Below, piece after piece: positions 1-8,084 of a stretch of DNA of 64,000 nt (position 1 is the first letter of the stretch; each line of letters begins with the position of its first letter). The DNA comes from Aestuariivivens marinum (GTDB taxonomy: Bacteria; Bacteroidota; Bacteroidia; Flavobacteriales; Flavobacteriaceae): contig NZ_JAKMCR010000001.1 of the NCBI RefSeq assembly GCF_022662175.1, forward strand, positions 992,001 through 1,056,000, in the 5' to 3' direction. The notes beneath the pieces are model-generated. The model was not told where the DNA came from, made no database searches, and saw only the letters and a program-made list of their open reading frames with translations. The position numbers and the translations under genes are program-made.

Positions 1-256
1 CGTGCGTATGCTTTGCATTAAAATGTTGTTGAATGGTTTTGCGAGCCTGTTCGTATTTGTCTGTGGCCTCCTGGCTTAAGCTATGGACACCGCGATGAAT
101 ATTGGCGTTGTAATTGGAATAATAGTCTACAATACAATCGATAACCTGCTGAGGGGTTTGTGAGGTAGCCGCATTATCAAAATATACCAAAGGATTACCG
201 TTTACTTTTCGAGATAGTATTGGAAAATCTTTTCGGATGTTTTCTATATTGTACAT
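1..256 (-). CDS. sufS: SufS-type cysteine desulfurase, N-terminal part (cut by window edge)
   Basis: Class V PLP-dependent cysteine desulfurase that supplies persulfide sulfur for Fe-S cluster assembly in the cytoplasm. Only the first 85 residues are in the window: the start MYNIENIRKDFPIL, then VYFDNAATSQTP and NANIHRGVHSLS, the typical SufS/CsdA N-terminus. The catalytic lysine and cysteine lie outside. The ATG at 256 is the only start that keeps this conserved beginning. It is the last visible gene of the minus-strand suf operon, 119 bases after sufD. Function is secure; completeness cannot be judged. Confidence 0.93.
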   Translation of the reverse strand, partial: MYNIENIRKDFPILSRKVNGNPLVYFDNAATSQTPQQVIDCIVDYYSNYNANIHRGVHSLSQEATDKYEQARKTIQQHFNAKHTH

Positions 257-375
257 TATTAGTGTATAACTTAGATTAAGGCGAGTATTAATGTTTTTTA
301 TATTTCTTGACTTATAAACTCTTTGTTCTTAAAAATGATAAGTGACTAATTAGTATGGAAAACACTTCAAATATT

Positions 376-1689
376 TTATAAGTCAAACCCAATGTTTACT
401 CCTAATTTATTGGCAATAATTTTAGTTATACGTTGTTTAAGCTCAGGTATTTTAACCGAGCTCAATACATTATTGCTAAAGGCAAACATTAATAGAGCTT
501 TAGCTTCTTTTTCGGGAATACCACGGGAACGTAGATAAAATAATGCGCTTTCGTCCAACTGTCCTATAGTACAACCATGTGAGCATTTTACATCATCAGC
601 AAAAATTTCCAGCTGGGGTTTGGTATTGATAGTCGCTTTATCGTTCACCAAAATGTTATTGTTGGCTTGGAATGCATTGGTCTTTTGGGCTTCTTTTTCC
701 ACTATAACCTTACCGTTAAAAACGCCCGTTGAATTATCGGCAAAAATACCTTTGTAGTCCTGATGACTTTCACAATTTGGTTCAATGTGATGAACCAATG
801 TATTGTGGTCTACGTGCTGCTTGTCACCAATTATGGTCACCCCTTTAAGGGTAGAATCAATACGCTCGCCTTCTTGGTAGAAATTAAGGTTGTTTCGGGT
901 TAAGTTTCCACCAAATGAAAAGGTGTGTATTGAGACTATACTTTCCTGTTTTTGCTTGATGTAGGTGTTGTCAATTAACGATGCTTTTAGGTTATCGTTT
1001 TGAATTTTGTAATAATCAACAATTGCCCGTTTACTTGCAAAAATTTCTGTAAGGCTATTAGTTAGAACAGGGTTGCTAGTTAGACTTTGATGACGTTCAA
1101 TAATTTGTACATGCGAATTCTCTCCAACAACTACTAGGTTTCTTGGTTGAAGCATTAAAGCCGATTCATTTCCTGTAGAAAAATGAATGATTTGAATAGG
1201 CTTTTCTACCAGTTTGTTTTTAGGAATATAAATATATGCGCCCTCACTTGAGAAAGCTGTGTTTAAAGAAGCTAAACTGTCATTGTTTGCTGCTTTATTA
1301 AAATAGTTTTCAATAACCAATCTGTATTTAGGCTTCGAAAATGCAGCAGACATAAGGCAAACATCCATGCCTTCATGTGTGGTTTGAGACAAATGTGAGG
1401 AGTACTTACCATCTATAAATACAATTTTATAAGTATCTATATCGTGAATGAAATATTTTTTAACCTCACTATATTCCAAAGCATTCTCCTGTTTTGGAAA
1501 AACACTATAATCCTCTTTTAATACTTTATTTAAAGACGTATACTTCCATGCCTCATCTTTTTTTGATGGGAAGCCTTTTTCTTCGAATGTTTTTATGGCA
1601 TCATTCCTTACATCGTGAACATAGGTATTGGTATCTACCCTGTCCTCGAAAACCATAAATGATGATAATAACTTTTCTTTTAAATCCAT
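376..1689 (-). CDS. sufD: Fe-S cluster assembly protein SufD
   Basis: SufD, the partner of SufB in the SufBC2D scaffold complex that builds Fe-S clusters in the cytoplasm. The 437 residues match usual SufD length. The N-terminal helical part carries the typical KKDEAWKYTSL motif near residue 43, and the beta-helix core ends in the SufBD signature around residues 360-400 (DDVKCSHGCTIGQLDE, then LRSRGIPEKEAKALL). It lies 68 bases downstream of sufC and before sufS on the same strand, so it belongs to the suf operon. Nothing unusual was noticed. Confidence 0.96.
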   Translation of the reverse strand: MDLKEKLLSSFMVFEDRVDTNTYVHDVRNDAIKTFEEKGFPSKKDEAWKYTSLNKVLKEDYSVFPKQENALEYSEVKKYFIHDIDTYKIVFIDGKYSSHLSQTTHEGMDVCLMSAAFSKPKYRLVIENYFNKAANNDSLASLNTAFSSEGAYIYIPKNKLVEKPIQIIHFSTGNESALMLQPRNLVVVGENSHVQIIERHQSLTSNPVLTNSLTEIFASKRAIVDYYKIQNDNLKASLIDNTYIKQKQESIVSIHTFSFGGNLTRNNLNFYQEGERIDSTLKGVTIIGDKQHVDHNTLVHHIEPNCESHQDYKGIFADNSTGVFNGKVIVEKEAQKTNAFQANNNILVNDKATINTKPQLEIFADDVKCSHGCTIGQLDESALFYLRSRGIPEKEAKALLMFAFSNNVLSSVKIPELKQRITKIIANKLGVNIGFDL

Positions 1690-1757
1690 ATTTTCAAGTG
1701 TTCAGTATGCAGGAGTTTGTGGACTGCTTATTATATAATGATAACTGGTTACAAGTA

Positions 1758-2510
1758 TTAAGCTCCAATTTCTTGTTTTATCCAATCGTATCCTTTTTCT
1801 TCAAGTTCAAGTGCTAACTCTTTAGTCCCCGATTTTACAATTTTACCATTATGCAATACATGTACATAGTCTGGCACGATATAATCTAAAAGACGCTGAT
1901 AGTGTGTAATAACAATTACAGCATTGTCCTTGTTTTTTAATTTATTAACACCATTGGCAACTATACGAAGGGCATCAATGTCCAATCCAGAATCGGTTTC
2001 ATCTAAAATAGCTAATTTGGGATCTAACATAGCCATTTGAAAGATTTCATTTCGTTTTTTTTCACCACCAGAAAATCCTTCATTTAATGAACGAGACAGG
2101 AACTTTCTATCGATTTCCAATAAATCGGCTTTTTCACGGATGAGTTTCAGCATATCCTTAGCGGGCATTTCTTCCAAACCTTGTGCTTTACGGGATTCGT
2201 TAATAGCTGTCTTGATGAAATTGGTGACTGATACTCCAGGGATCTCAACGGGATATTGAAAAGACAAAAACACGCCTTTGTGTGCACGTTCCTCGGCATC
2301 CAATTCCTCAATATCCTCACCATTAAACGTGATGCTACCTTTGGTAACCTCATACTCTTCTTTGCCAGCTATAACAGAAGCTAATGTGCTTTTTCCAGAA
2401 CCGTTTGGTCCCATAATGGCATGGATTTCGCCTGATTTAACTTCAAGATTAATACCTTGTAAGATGCTTTTGTCTTCAACACTTGCGTGTAAATTGTCTA
2501 TTTTTAACAT
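1758..2510 (-). CDS. sufC: Fe-S cluster assembly ATPase SufC
   Basis: SufC, the ABC-type ATPase that drives conformational change in SufBC2D. Of its 250 residues, the Walker A GPNGSGKST is near residue 34, the ABC signature FSGGEKKR near residue 147, and Walker B LAILDETDSGLD near residue 166. The D-loop (SGLD) and switch histidine (VITHYQRLL) are present. It sits between a small lipoprotein gene and sufD on the same strand. Length and motifs are normal for the family. Confidence 0.97.
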   Translation of the reverse strand: MLKIDNLHASVEDKSILQGINLEVKSGEIHAIMGPNGSGKSTLASVIAGKEEYEVTKGSITFNGEDIEELDAEERAHKGVFLSFQYPVEIPGVSVTNFIKTAINESRKAQGLEEMPAKDMLKLIREKADLLEIDRKFLSRSLNEGFSGGEKKRNEIFQMAMLDPKLAILDETDSGLDIDALRIVANGVNKLKNKDNAVIVITHYQRLLDYIVPDYVHVLHNGKIVKSGTKELALELEEKGYDWIKQEIGA

Positions 2511-2533
2511 ATACTTATTTTAAGTCTCATTAA

Positions 2534-2953
2534 TTAGCTTCCTAGTTCTATAACGTCGTTATTTTCTTTTTTGGGTTCAAAAACATTAAGGATTTCCTTA
2601 ATTTCTACTTTTTGTTCCCAAAGGATTACATCATCTTCTTTATCTGTAATTTTTCCACGTATTTCTACGGGAATCATATCTGTAGGGACCTTTTTATATG
2701 GTTGGACAAGTTTGTTCAATTCGTGCATTTTATCAGTAACAAAAACACCATAAATGTTCGCATGGGTCTGTAATACAGCAGCGCCATCGAAATACACAAA
2801 ATCACCCTTTAAAAGGGTAAGACCATCACTTTGTTTAGCGGTACGCTCTGGACCATCTGTAACAACATCTTTGTCTACCTCCTTTGATCTAGCCTCATTT
2901 TTACAACTTAAAAACGCAAATAAAACTACTGAGACAAAAAATAAATTTTTCAT
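2534..2953 (-). CDS. Lipoprotein of unknown function inside the suf operon
   Basis: A 139-residue predicted lipoprotein. It has a hydrophobic start (MKNLFFVSVVLFAFLSC) with lipobox FLSC, then a charged linker. The C-terminal half (about 50-130) contains GDFVYFDGAAVLQ and PVEIRGKITDKEDDVILWEQ, a strand-rich pattern that resembles the OB-like end of NlpE-type lipoproteins; this likeness is weak. It lies 12 bases after sufB and 23 bases before sufC, so it should be co-transcribed with cytoplasmic Fe-S assembly genes although the product is exported. I do not recognise a characterised family and its function is unknown. Confidence 0.8.
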   Translation of the reverse strand: MKNLFFVSVVLFAFLSCKNEARSKEVDKDVVTDGPERTAKQSDGLTLLKGDFVYFDGAAVLQTHANIYGVFVTDKMHELNKLVQPYKKVPTDMIPVEIRGKITDKEDDVILWEQKVEIKEILNVFEPKKENNDVIELGS

Positions 2954-2965
2954 TGATGATAATTT

Positions 2966-4417
2966 TTAACCTACAGATCCTTCTAAGCTTATTTCCAATA
3001 ATTTTTGAGCTTCAACTGCAAACTCCATAGGAAGTTTATTTAATACTTCTTTACTAAAACCATTTACAATTAATGCAATAGCTTTTTCGGTATCGATACC
3101 TCTTTGGTTACAGTAGAAAATTTGGTCCTCACCAATTTTACTGGTTGTAGCCTCGTGTTCTATTTTAGCCGATTTATTTTTTGCTTCAATATATGGGAAG
3201 GTATGGGCCCCACATTCGTTACCCATAAGTAAACTATCACATTGCGAAAAGTTACGCGCGTTTTCTGCTCTGGAATTTATTTGAACCAATCCACGATAGC
3301 TATTTTGCGATTTTCCTGCAGATATACCTTTTGAAATAATGGTAGACTTGGTGTTTTTCCCCAAGTGGATCATTTTAGTTCCCGTATCGGCCTGTTGAAA
3401 ATTATTGGTAACAGCAATGGAATAAAATTCTCCAACTGAATTGTCTCCTTTTAGCACACAACTAGGATATTTCCATGTCACTGCAGAACCTGTTTCAACT
3501 TGAGTCCATGAAATCTTTGCATTGGTTTCACATAGGCCTCTTTTGGTCACAAAATTATAAACGCCTCCTTTTCCTTCAGCATTTCCAGGATACCAGTTCT
3601 GTACGGTACTGTATTTTATTTCAGCATTGTCCAAGGCAATAAGCTCTACAACGGCGGCATGTAATTGGTTTTCGTCTCTACTTGGTGCTGTACAACCTTC
3701 AAGGTAGCTTACATAACTGCCCTCATCAGCGATGACTAATGTACGCTCGAACTGTCCAGTTCCTGCTTGATTAATTCTAAAGTAAGTTGACAATTCCATA
3801 GGACATTTTACACCTTTAGGGATATAACAGAAGCTACCATCGCTAAATACGGCACTATTTAAAGCGGCATAAAAATTATCTTTTTTAGGGACAACCGTTC
3901 CTATATATTTTTTTACTAAATCGGGATGCTCTTTAATAGCTTCGGAAATACTCATAAAAATAATGCCTTGTTCGGCCAAGGTTTTTTTAAAAGTAGTCGC
4001 TACTGAAACTGAATCAACAACAACATCCATGGCAACACCAGCCAATTTCTTTTGCTCGTCTAATGAAATCCCTAGCTTTTCGAATGTAGCTAATAATTCA
4101 GGATCTACTTCGTCTAAACTATTATATTTTGGTTTTTTATTAGGTGCTGAATAGTAAGAGATGCCTTGAAAATTTGGTTTTTCGTAATTAACATTGGCCC
4201 ATTCAGGCTCAATCATGTCTTTCCAAATACGAAAAGCTTCCAAGCGCCATTCAGTCATCCATTCAGGTTCTTCTTTCTTTTTGGAAATAGCTTTAACAAT
4301 ATCTTCGTTTAACCCATTAGGAAACGTATCCGATTCAATATCAGTATAAAAACCATATTCGTATTCTTTGGTCTTCAGTTCTTCTCTTAAATCGTCTTCT
4401 GTATATTTATTACTCAT
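2966..4417 (-). CDS. sufB: Fe-S cluster assembly scaffold protein SufB
   Basis: SufB, the scaffold subunit of SufBC2D on which the nascent cluster forms. The 483 residues fit the family. The N-terminus ([23 protein letters not shown]) leads into the conserved [12 protein letters not shown] region. The beta-helix core contains [20 protein letters not shown], and the C-terminal SufBD motif reads [20 protein letters not shown] followed by [13 protein letters not shown]. It is the second gene of the operon, 49 bases downstream of the IscA-like gene. Nothing unusual was seen. Confidence 0.97.
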   Translation of the reverse strand: MSNKYTEDDLREELKTKEYEYGFYTDIESDTFPNGLNEDIVKAISKKKEEPEWMTEWRLEAFRIWKDMIEPEWANVNYEKPNFQGISYYSAPNKKPKYNSLDEVDPELLATFEKLGISLDEQKKLAGVAMDVVVDSVSVATTFKKTLAEQGIIFMSISEAIKEHPDLVKKYIGTVVPKKDNFYAALNSAVFSDGSFCYIPKGVKCPMELSTYFRINQAGTGQFERTLVIADEGSYVSYLEGCTAPSRDENQLHAAVVELIALDNAEIKYSTVQNWYPGNAEGKGGVYNFVTKRGLCETNAKISWTQVETGSAVTWKYPSCVLKGDNSVGEFYSIAVTNNFQQADTGTKMIHLGKNTKSTIISKGISAGKSQNSYRGLVQINSRAENARNFSQCDSLLMGNECGAHTFPYIEAKNKSAKIEHEATTSKIGEDQIFYCNQRGIDTEKAIALIVNGFSKEVLNKLPMEFAVEAQKLLEISLEGSVG

Positions 4418-4465
4418 TTGTCGAGTTTAATTTTCAATATCTTTTTGTATGGGGTATAAATTGAA

Positions 4466-4795
4466 TTACAATGAGAATGATTCTCCACATCCGCATGTTC
4501 TGTTGGCATTAGGGTTGTTGAAAACGAATCCAGTACCGTTTAATCCTCCAGAGTATTCAAGCGTAGTTCCAATTAAGTATAAAAAGCTTTTCTTATCAAC
4601 AATAATTTTAACTCCATTATCCTCAAACACTTTGTCATCTTCCTGTTGTTCTTTGTCAAATTTTAAGTCGTAAGATAGACCGGAACATCCGCCACTTTTA
4701 ACACCAACACGAATGTAATCTGAGGATGGATTATATCCGTCTTCAGTCATAAGCTCAATGACTTTTTTCTTAGCTGTTTCAGAAACTTTTATCAT
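4466..4795 (-). CDS. IscA/SufA/ErpA-type Fe-S carrier
   Basis: A-type carrier that receives Fe-S clusters from the Suf scaffold and passes them to apo-proteins. I take the ATG at 4795 (MIKVSETAKKKVIEL, 109 residues), because the 14 residues available upstream at 4837 do not resemble the family. The three cluster-binding cysteines are present: C37 in SGGCSGLSY and C101/C103 in the terminal TCGCGESF. It heads the minus-strand suf operon ahead of sufB. Whether it should be called sufA or iscA cannot be told from sequence alone. Confidence 0.94.
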   Translation of the reverse strand: MIKVSETAKKKVIELMTEDGYNPSSDYIRVGVKSGGCSGLSYDLKFDKEQQEDDKVFEDNGVKIIVDKKSFLYLIGTTLEYSGGLNGTGFVFNNPNANRTCGCGESFSL

Positions 4796-4899
4796 AGCCT
4801 TAATTAGATTTCGTCTAAATAGAGTGCAAATATACAATATAAGTCCTGCAAAACCATATAACCTAACATTATATTGATATATGGTTTAATAGTTTTTTA

Positions 4900-5967
4900 T
4901 TATTGATTTTTGAAGTTGGGATTATTAACGAATTCGTAATCAGATAGAGATAAAAGAAAGGATTTTAAATCGGCCTTATCTTCATTAGATAGTTGTACCC
5001 CTCCCTGCGCCACTTTTTTCATTAAAGGATCAATGGTAGAAGAATGTTTTAAGCCTTCACTATAGTGGTTAATCACTTCTTCTAAAGTGGCAAATCTTCC
5101 ATCATGCATATAAGGCGCCGTAAATGCTAGATTTCGGAGTGAGGGTGTTTTGAATTTGCCATTGTCCGCAGGATCTCCAGTAAATTTTCCTAATCCTAAG
5201 TCAGTAAACGTAGCGTCTAAACCATTGTTATGAAATAGATTATCTGTCCAAAGCGGATTATTGTCACTACCGTGGCAATGGAAACAATCACCTTTGGTTT
5301 CATCCATAAATACATTAAAGCCGTTTTGTTCTTCTGCGGTTAGTGTCGCTTTGCCTAAAAGAAAATTGTCGAATTTTGAATTTGAAGAAATTAAAGTGCG
5401 TTCAAATTGTGCAATAGCTTTAGTGACCAATATTGAGTCTATGGAGCGTGATCCAAAAGCTTGTTGAAATAAGCTAGGGTAGTCGGGGTGTTCTTGCAGT
5501 TTTTGAGTAACTTGATTCCAAGTACTTTTCATTTCGGTAGGATCGGTAACAGGTCTAAAGGCTTGATGCTCCAAACTAAACACACGTCCGTCCCAAAAGA
5601 ACTTTTCATCATAATTCCAAGCTAAGTTAAAAATGGGCATGGAATTTCGTTTTCCAATAGAGCCATCAATACCTTTACTAAACCTATCAATGTCGGTAAA
5701 AGCATTTTCTGGGGTATGGCAATCGGCACAAGCTTGAGTATTATCGCCAGAAAGTATCGGATCGAAGAATAACTTTTTGCCCAAAGCAATGCCTTCAATA
5801 GTTTGGGGGTTGTTGGGAGGAAGTATGGGGTTTAGAATTTTATCTTGAAAAAGCTGAGGAATCCTTAAAGGATTTGGTGTTGGGCTATAACGATCCACAC
5901 TTTCATTGGAGCAGGACCATATAATAAAAGTGGAAATTAACATAAAATATTTAAGCCACAGTTTCAA
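4900..5967 (-). CDS. MbnH/MauG-like diheme cytochrome c peroxidase, lipoprotein
   Basis: A 355-residue diheme c-type cytochrome of the bacterial cytochrome c peroxidase/MauG superfamily. It is exported, with a lipobox ending at C19 (IIWSC). The two haem sites are CADCH (C80, C83, H84) and CFHCH (C228, C231, H232), and PYMHDGRF at about 285-292 is the conserved distal segment. It follows the MbnP-like gene by 6 bases, the same pairing as methanobactin-locus mbnP/mbnH, where MbnH oxidises a tryptophan of MbnP to kynurenine. That role is inferred here from the pairing; a plain H2O2-reducing peroxidase is the alternative. Confidence 0.88.
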   Translation of the reverse strand: MKLWLKYFMLISTFIIWSCSNESVDRYSPTPNPLRIPQLFQDKILNPILPPNNPQTIEGIALGKKLFFDPILSGDNTQACADCHTPENAFTDIDRFSKGIDGSIGKRNSMPIFNLAWNYDEKFFWDGRVFSLEHQAFRPVTDPTEMKSTWNQVTQKLQEHPDYPSLFQQAFGSRSIDSILVTKAIAQFERTLISSNSKFDNFLLGKATLTAEEQNGFNVFMDETKGDCFHCHGSDNNPLWTDNLFHNNGLDATFTDLGLGKFTGDPADNGKFKTPSLRNLAFTAPYMHDGRFATLEEVINHYSEGLKHSSTIDPLMKKVAQGGVQLSNEDKADLKSFLLSLSDYEFVNNPNFKNQ

Positions 5968-5973
5968 AATTTA

Positions 5974-6744
5974 TTATTCTATTGATTTTAGACTGAATGC
6001 ATTTTGACCGTTTTCAAACATCATAATTTGTGCTGTGGTATTTGGCATTAGCATTTGGTTATAGGTGTTTAAATCCCAAGTATTAGGATTTTTAAACCAC
6101 TCGGCAATGTTCATTTCAATATTAAATGTGCTGTCATTGCTTATAGTGACTGGCCCTAGATTAACAATGATAAATGTGTCTTGAGGAAATATTGGTTCGC
6201 TTCCCGAGGTGTCTACAGCTCTAATGGCATGATAGTTAAATCCTTGTTCAATACTGCTACTGTTTATAAACTTGCCGTCAAATTGCATATAATGATAACC
6301 GCCACCAAGCATCGCAGGGACAAACCATGACGCTATGTTTAAATCTTGGTAGACAGCATCAGTATTTTTTTCATTTTTAAAGCCGAAGGTAAATGATACT
6401 TTTGAATATATCCCACTTGGGATAATCATGGTTGGTGTAAATGTTAAATTTTCGCCATTGGTGACATCTACCAAATTATAGTCATTGGTTTTCAAAACTT
6501 CTCCTGATTGCTTTGTAAAGGTTATGTCAGAAATAAGATAACGTAAACGTTCAATGCTTAGTTGCTCTCCATTTTCATTCGTAAATTTAATAACATTGAA
6601 ATCTTGATTCGTAACTGGTGTTCCGTCCCAATGATGTGAAAAATTAAAACTTACAGTTGTATTATTAGCTTTATCATCATTGTCTGTATGACATGATAAA
6701 AAGATAGTAAAAAACAATACTACTATTGAAACTGTTTTATTCAT
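5974..6744 (-). CDS. MbnP-like copper-binding family lipoprotein
   Basis: A 256-residue lipoprotein (lipobox FLSC, C18). It resembles the MbnP family: an early strand VSFNFSHHWDGTP, then LRYLISDITF near residue 67, GIYSKVSFTFGF near 111, and GYHYMQFDGKF near 149. Studied MbnP proteins bind copper after a tryptophan is converted to kynurenine by MbnH. Tryptophans here are W39, W140, W216 and W223. It overlaps the upstream propeller gene by 8 bases if that gene ends at 6737, and lies 6 bases before the diheme gene, so co-translation is likely. Family call is moderately sure; copper binding is inference. Confidence 0.8.
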   Translation of the reverse strand: MNKTVSIVVLFFTIFLSCHTDNDDKANNTTVSFNFSHHWDGTPVTNQDFNVIKFTNENGEQLSIERLRYLISDITFTKQSGEVLKTNDYNLVDVTNGENLTFTPTMIIPSGIYSKVSFTFGFKNEKNTDAVYQDLNIASWFVPAMLGGGYHYMQFDGKFINSSSIEQGFNYHAIRAVDTSGSEPIFPQDTFIIVNLGPVTISNDSTFNIEMNIAEWFKNPNTWDLNTYNQMLMPNTTAQIMMFENGQNAFSLKSIE

Positions 6745-8077
6745 TTATTTGAATAATTAGTAAATCGGTAAAACCTTGATTTTTGACAATATCCTGGTTT
6801 GACGAATTGGATTCTCCAACTGCTATAATGCTATTGTTGTTTAGCTCAACTGCATCATAAACCAAGTCGATGCCCGAGCCTCCAATTGTTTTTTGCCATA
6901 TAATATTAGCATTAGCATCAATTTTTATAACCCATGCATCATTTTGGCCTTTATTTTCTTTTAAATCACCATCAGTGCTACGGGAGTTTCCAGATATGAT
7001 AAAACCATTATCTTGGGTTTTTGAAACAGAACGACCAGCATCAAAACTACTCCCCCCTAAAACTTTTTCCCAAACAATATCACCGTTATCATTTATTTTA
7101 ATGAGCCATAAATCGGAAGCTCCTTTGTTTAGTGAAACGTCTTTGTCATTACTTCTAGTATTGCCAACGATGAGATAATTTCCATTCCCTGAATTAATAA
7201 TATCCCAAGCTTCGTCTATTTCACTCCCGCCATAAGATCTTTCCCAAATCAAGTTGCCCAACTCTGAAATTTTAACAGCCCAAAAATCATAGCTTCCTTT
7301 GTTATTTGAGATATCTACATCGCTGCTGTCTGAAAAGCCTATAATGATATAGCCATTATCTTGTGTTTGAACAATACCGCTTGGCGTATCAGTAAACGTG
7401 CCACCATAGTACTTGCTCCATTGTTTTACTCCCAAAGCATCTAGTTTAATAACCCAAAAATCCCCTCCAGCATGTCGCTTTGCTGAAAAAGATTTACTAT
7501 TGCCTTCGCCACCTGAAGCTGTGACATCTATAATACCTATTAATAAAAAACCATCATCATTAGTTTGAATACATGAAATACCCGTATCTACTCCGGAAAA
7601 ACCAAACGATTTTTCCCATATGACCTTTCCTGTTATATCAAGCTTTGTAAACCAAAAATCGGTTAGGCCATTGTTTGCAGAGACATCACTGTCAGCACTT
7701 TTACTAAAGCCTAAAATAGCAAATCCGCCATCATTGGTTTGAATGATATCGTTGCCTCTATCTTCATCGCTTCCGCCATAGGTTTTCTGCCATTCCAACT
7801 GGTGGGTTGCACTAAATTTTAAAAGCCAATAATCAAAAGAGGTATTTTGTTTATTGGTAATATCTCCATCCATGCTTTGGGTGTACCCTAAAATAGCATA
7901 ACCGCCATCGGAAGTTTTTACTATGGATTTTCCGCTTTCATTACCTGCGCCACCTAAGGTTGTAATTGTTGCTGTTGGTTCCTGTTTTGTAGGATTTCCA
8001 GAATCATCAGAACTACAATTGAATGCAATAAAGATTAGAAAAGATAAAAGATAATATTGGGGCTTAATAAAAAGCAT
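6737..8077 (-). CDS. Seven-repeat beta-propeller lipoprotein
   Basis: Predicted surface lipoprotein of 446 residues from the ATG at 8077. That start gives a clean signal peptide (MLFIKPQYYLLSFLIFIAFNC) and a 7-base gap after the previous gene; an upstream ATG at 8110 would overlap it. C-S-S-D-D after the lipobox resembles the acidic surface-export signal of Bacteroidota lipoproteins. The mature protein is seven repeats of about 55-60 residues, each running YGGS..D..  ..IQTNDGGFAILGFS, D(F/L)W..KID and W.K, expected to form a seven-bladed propeller. No enzymatic motif is visible. It precedes the mbnP/mbnH-like pair in one operon. Confidence 0.86.
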   Translation of the reverse strand: MLFIKPQYYLLSFLIFIAFNCSSDDSGNPTKQEPTATITTLGGAGNESGKSIVKTSDGGYAILGYTQSMDGDITNKQNTSFDYWLLKFSATHQLEWQKTYGGSDEDRGNDIIQTNDGGFAILGFSKSADSDVSANNGLTDFWFTKLDITGKVIWEKSFGFSGVDTGISCIQTNDDGFLLIGIIDVTASGGEGNSKSFSAKRHAGGDFWVIKLDALGVKQWSKYYGGTFTDTPSGIVQTQDNGYIIIGFSDSSDVDISNNKGSYDFWAVKISELGNLIWERSYGGSEIDEAWDIINSGNGNYLIVGNTRSNDKDVSLNKGASDLWLIKINDNGDIVWEKVLGGSSFDAGRSVSKTQDNGFIISGNSRSTDGDLKENKGQNDAWVIKIDANANIIWQKTIGGSGIDLVYDAVELNNNSIIAVGESNSSNQDIVKNQGFTDLLIIQINE

Positions 8078-8084
8078 CTCAGTG

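Noticed and set aside
2278-2523. Open frame of 81 codons on the plus strand
   Set aside because: Antisense shadow of sufC; no family resemblance and codon use follows the opposite strand.
4796-4837. Upstream ATG for the IscA-like gene
   Set aside because: The added 14 residues do not resemble the family and the ATG at 4795 gives the normal N-terminus.
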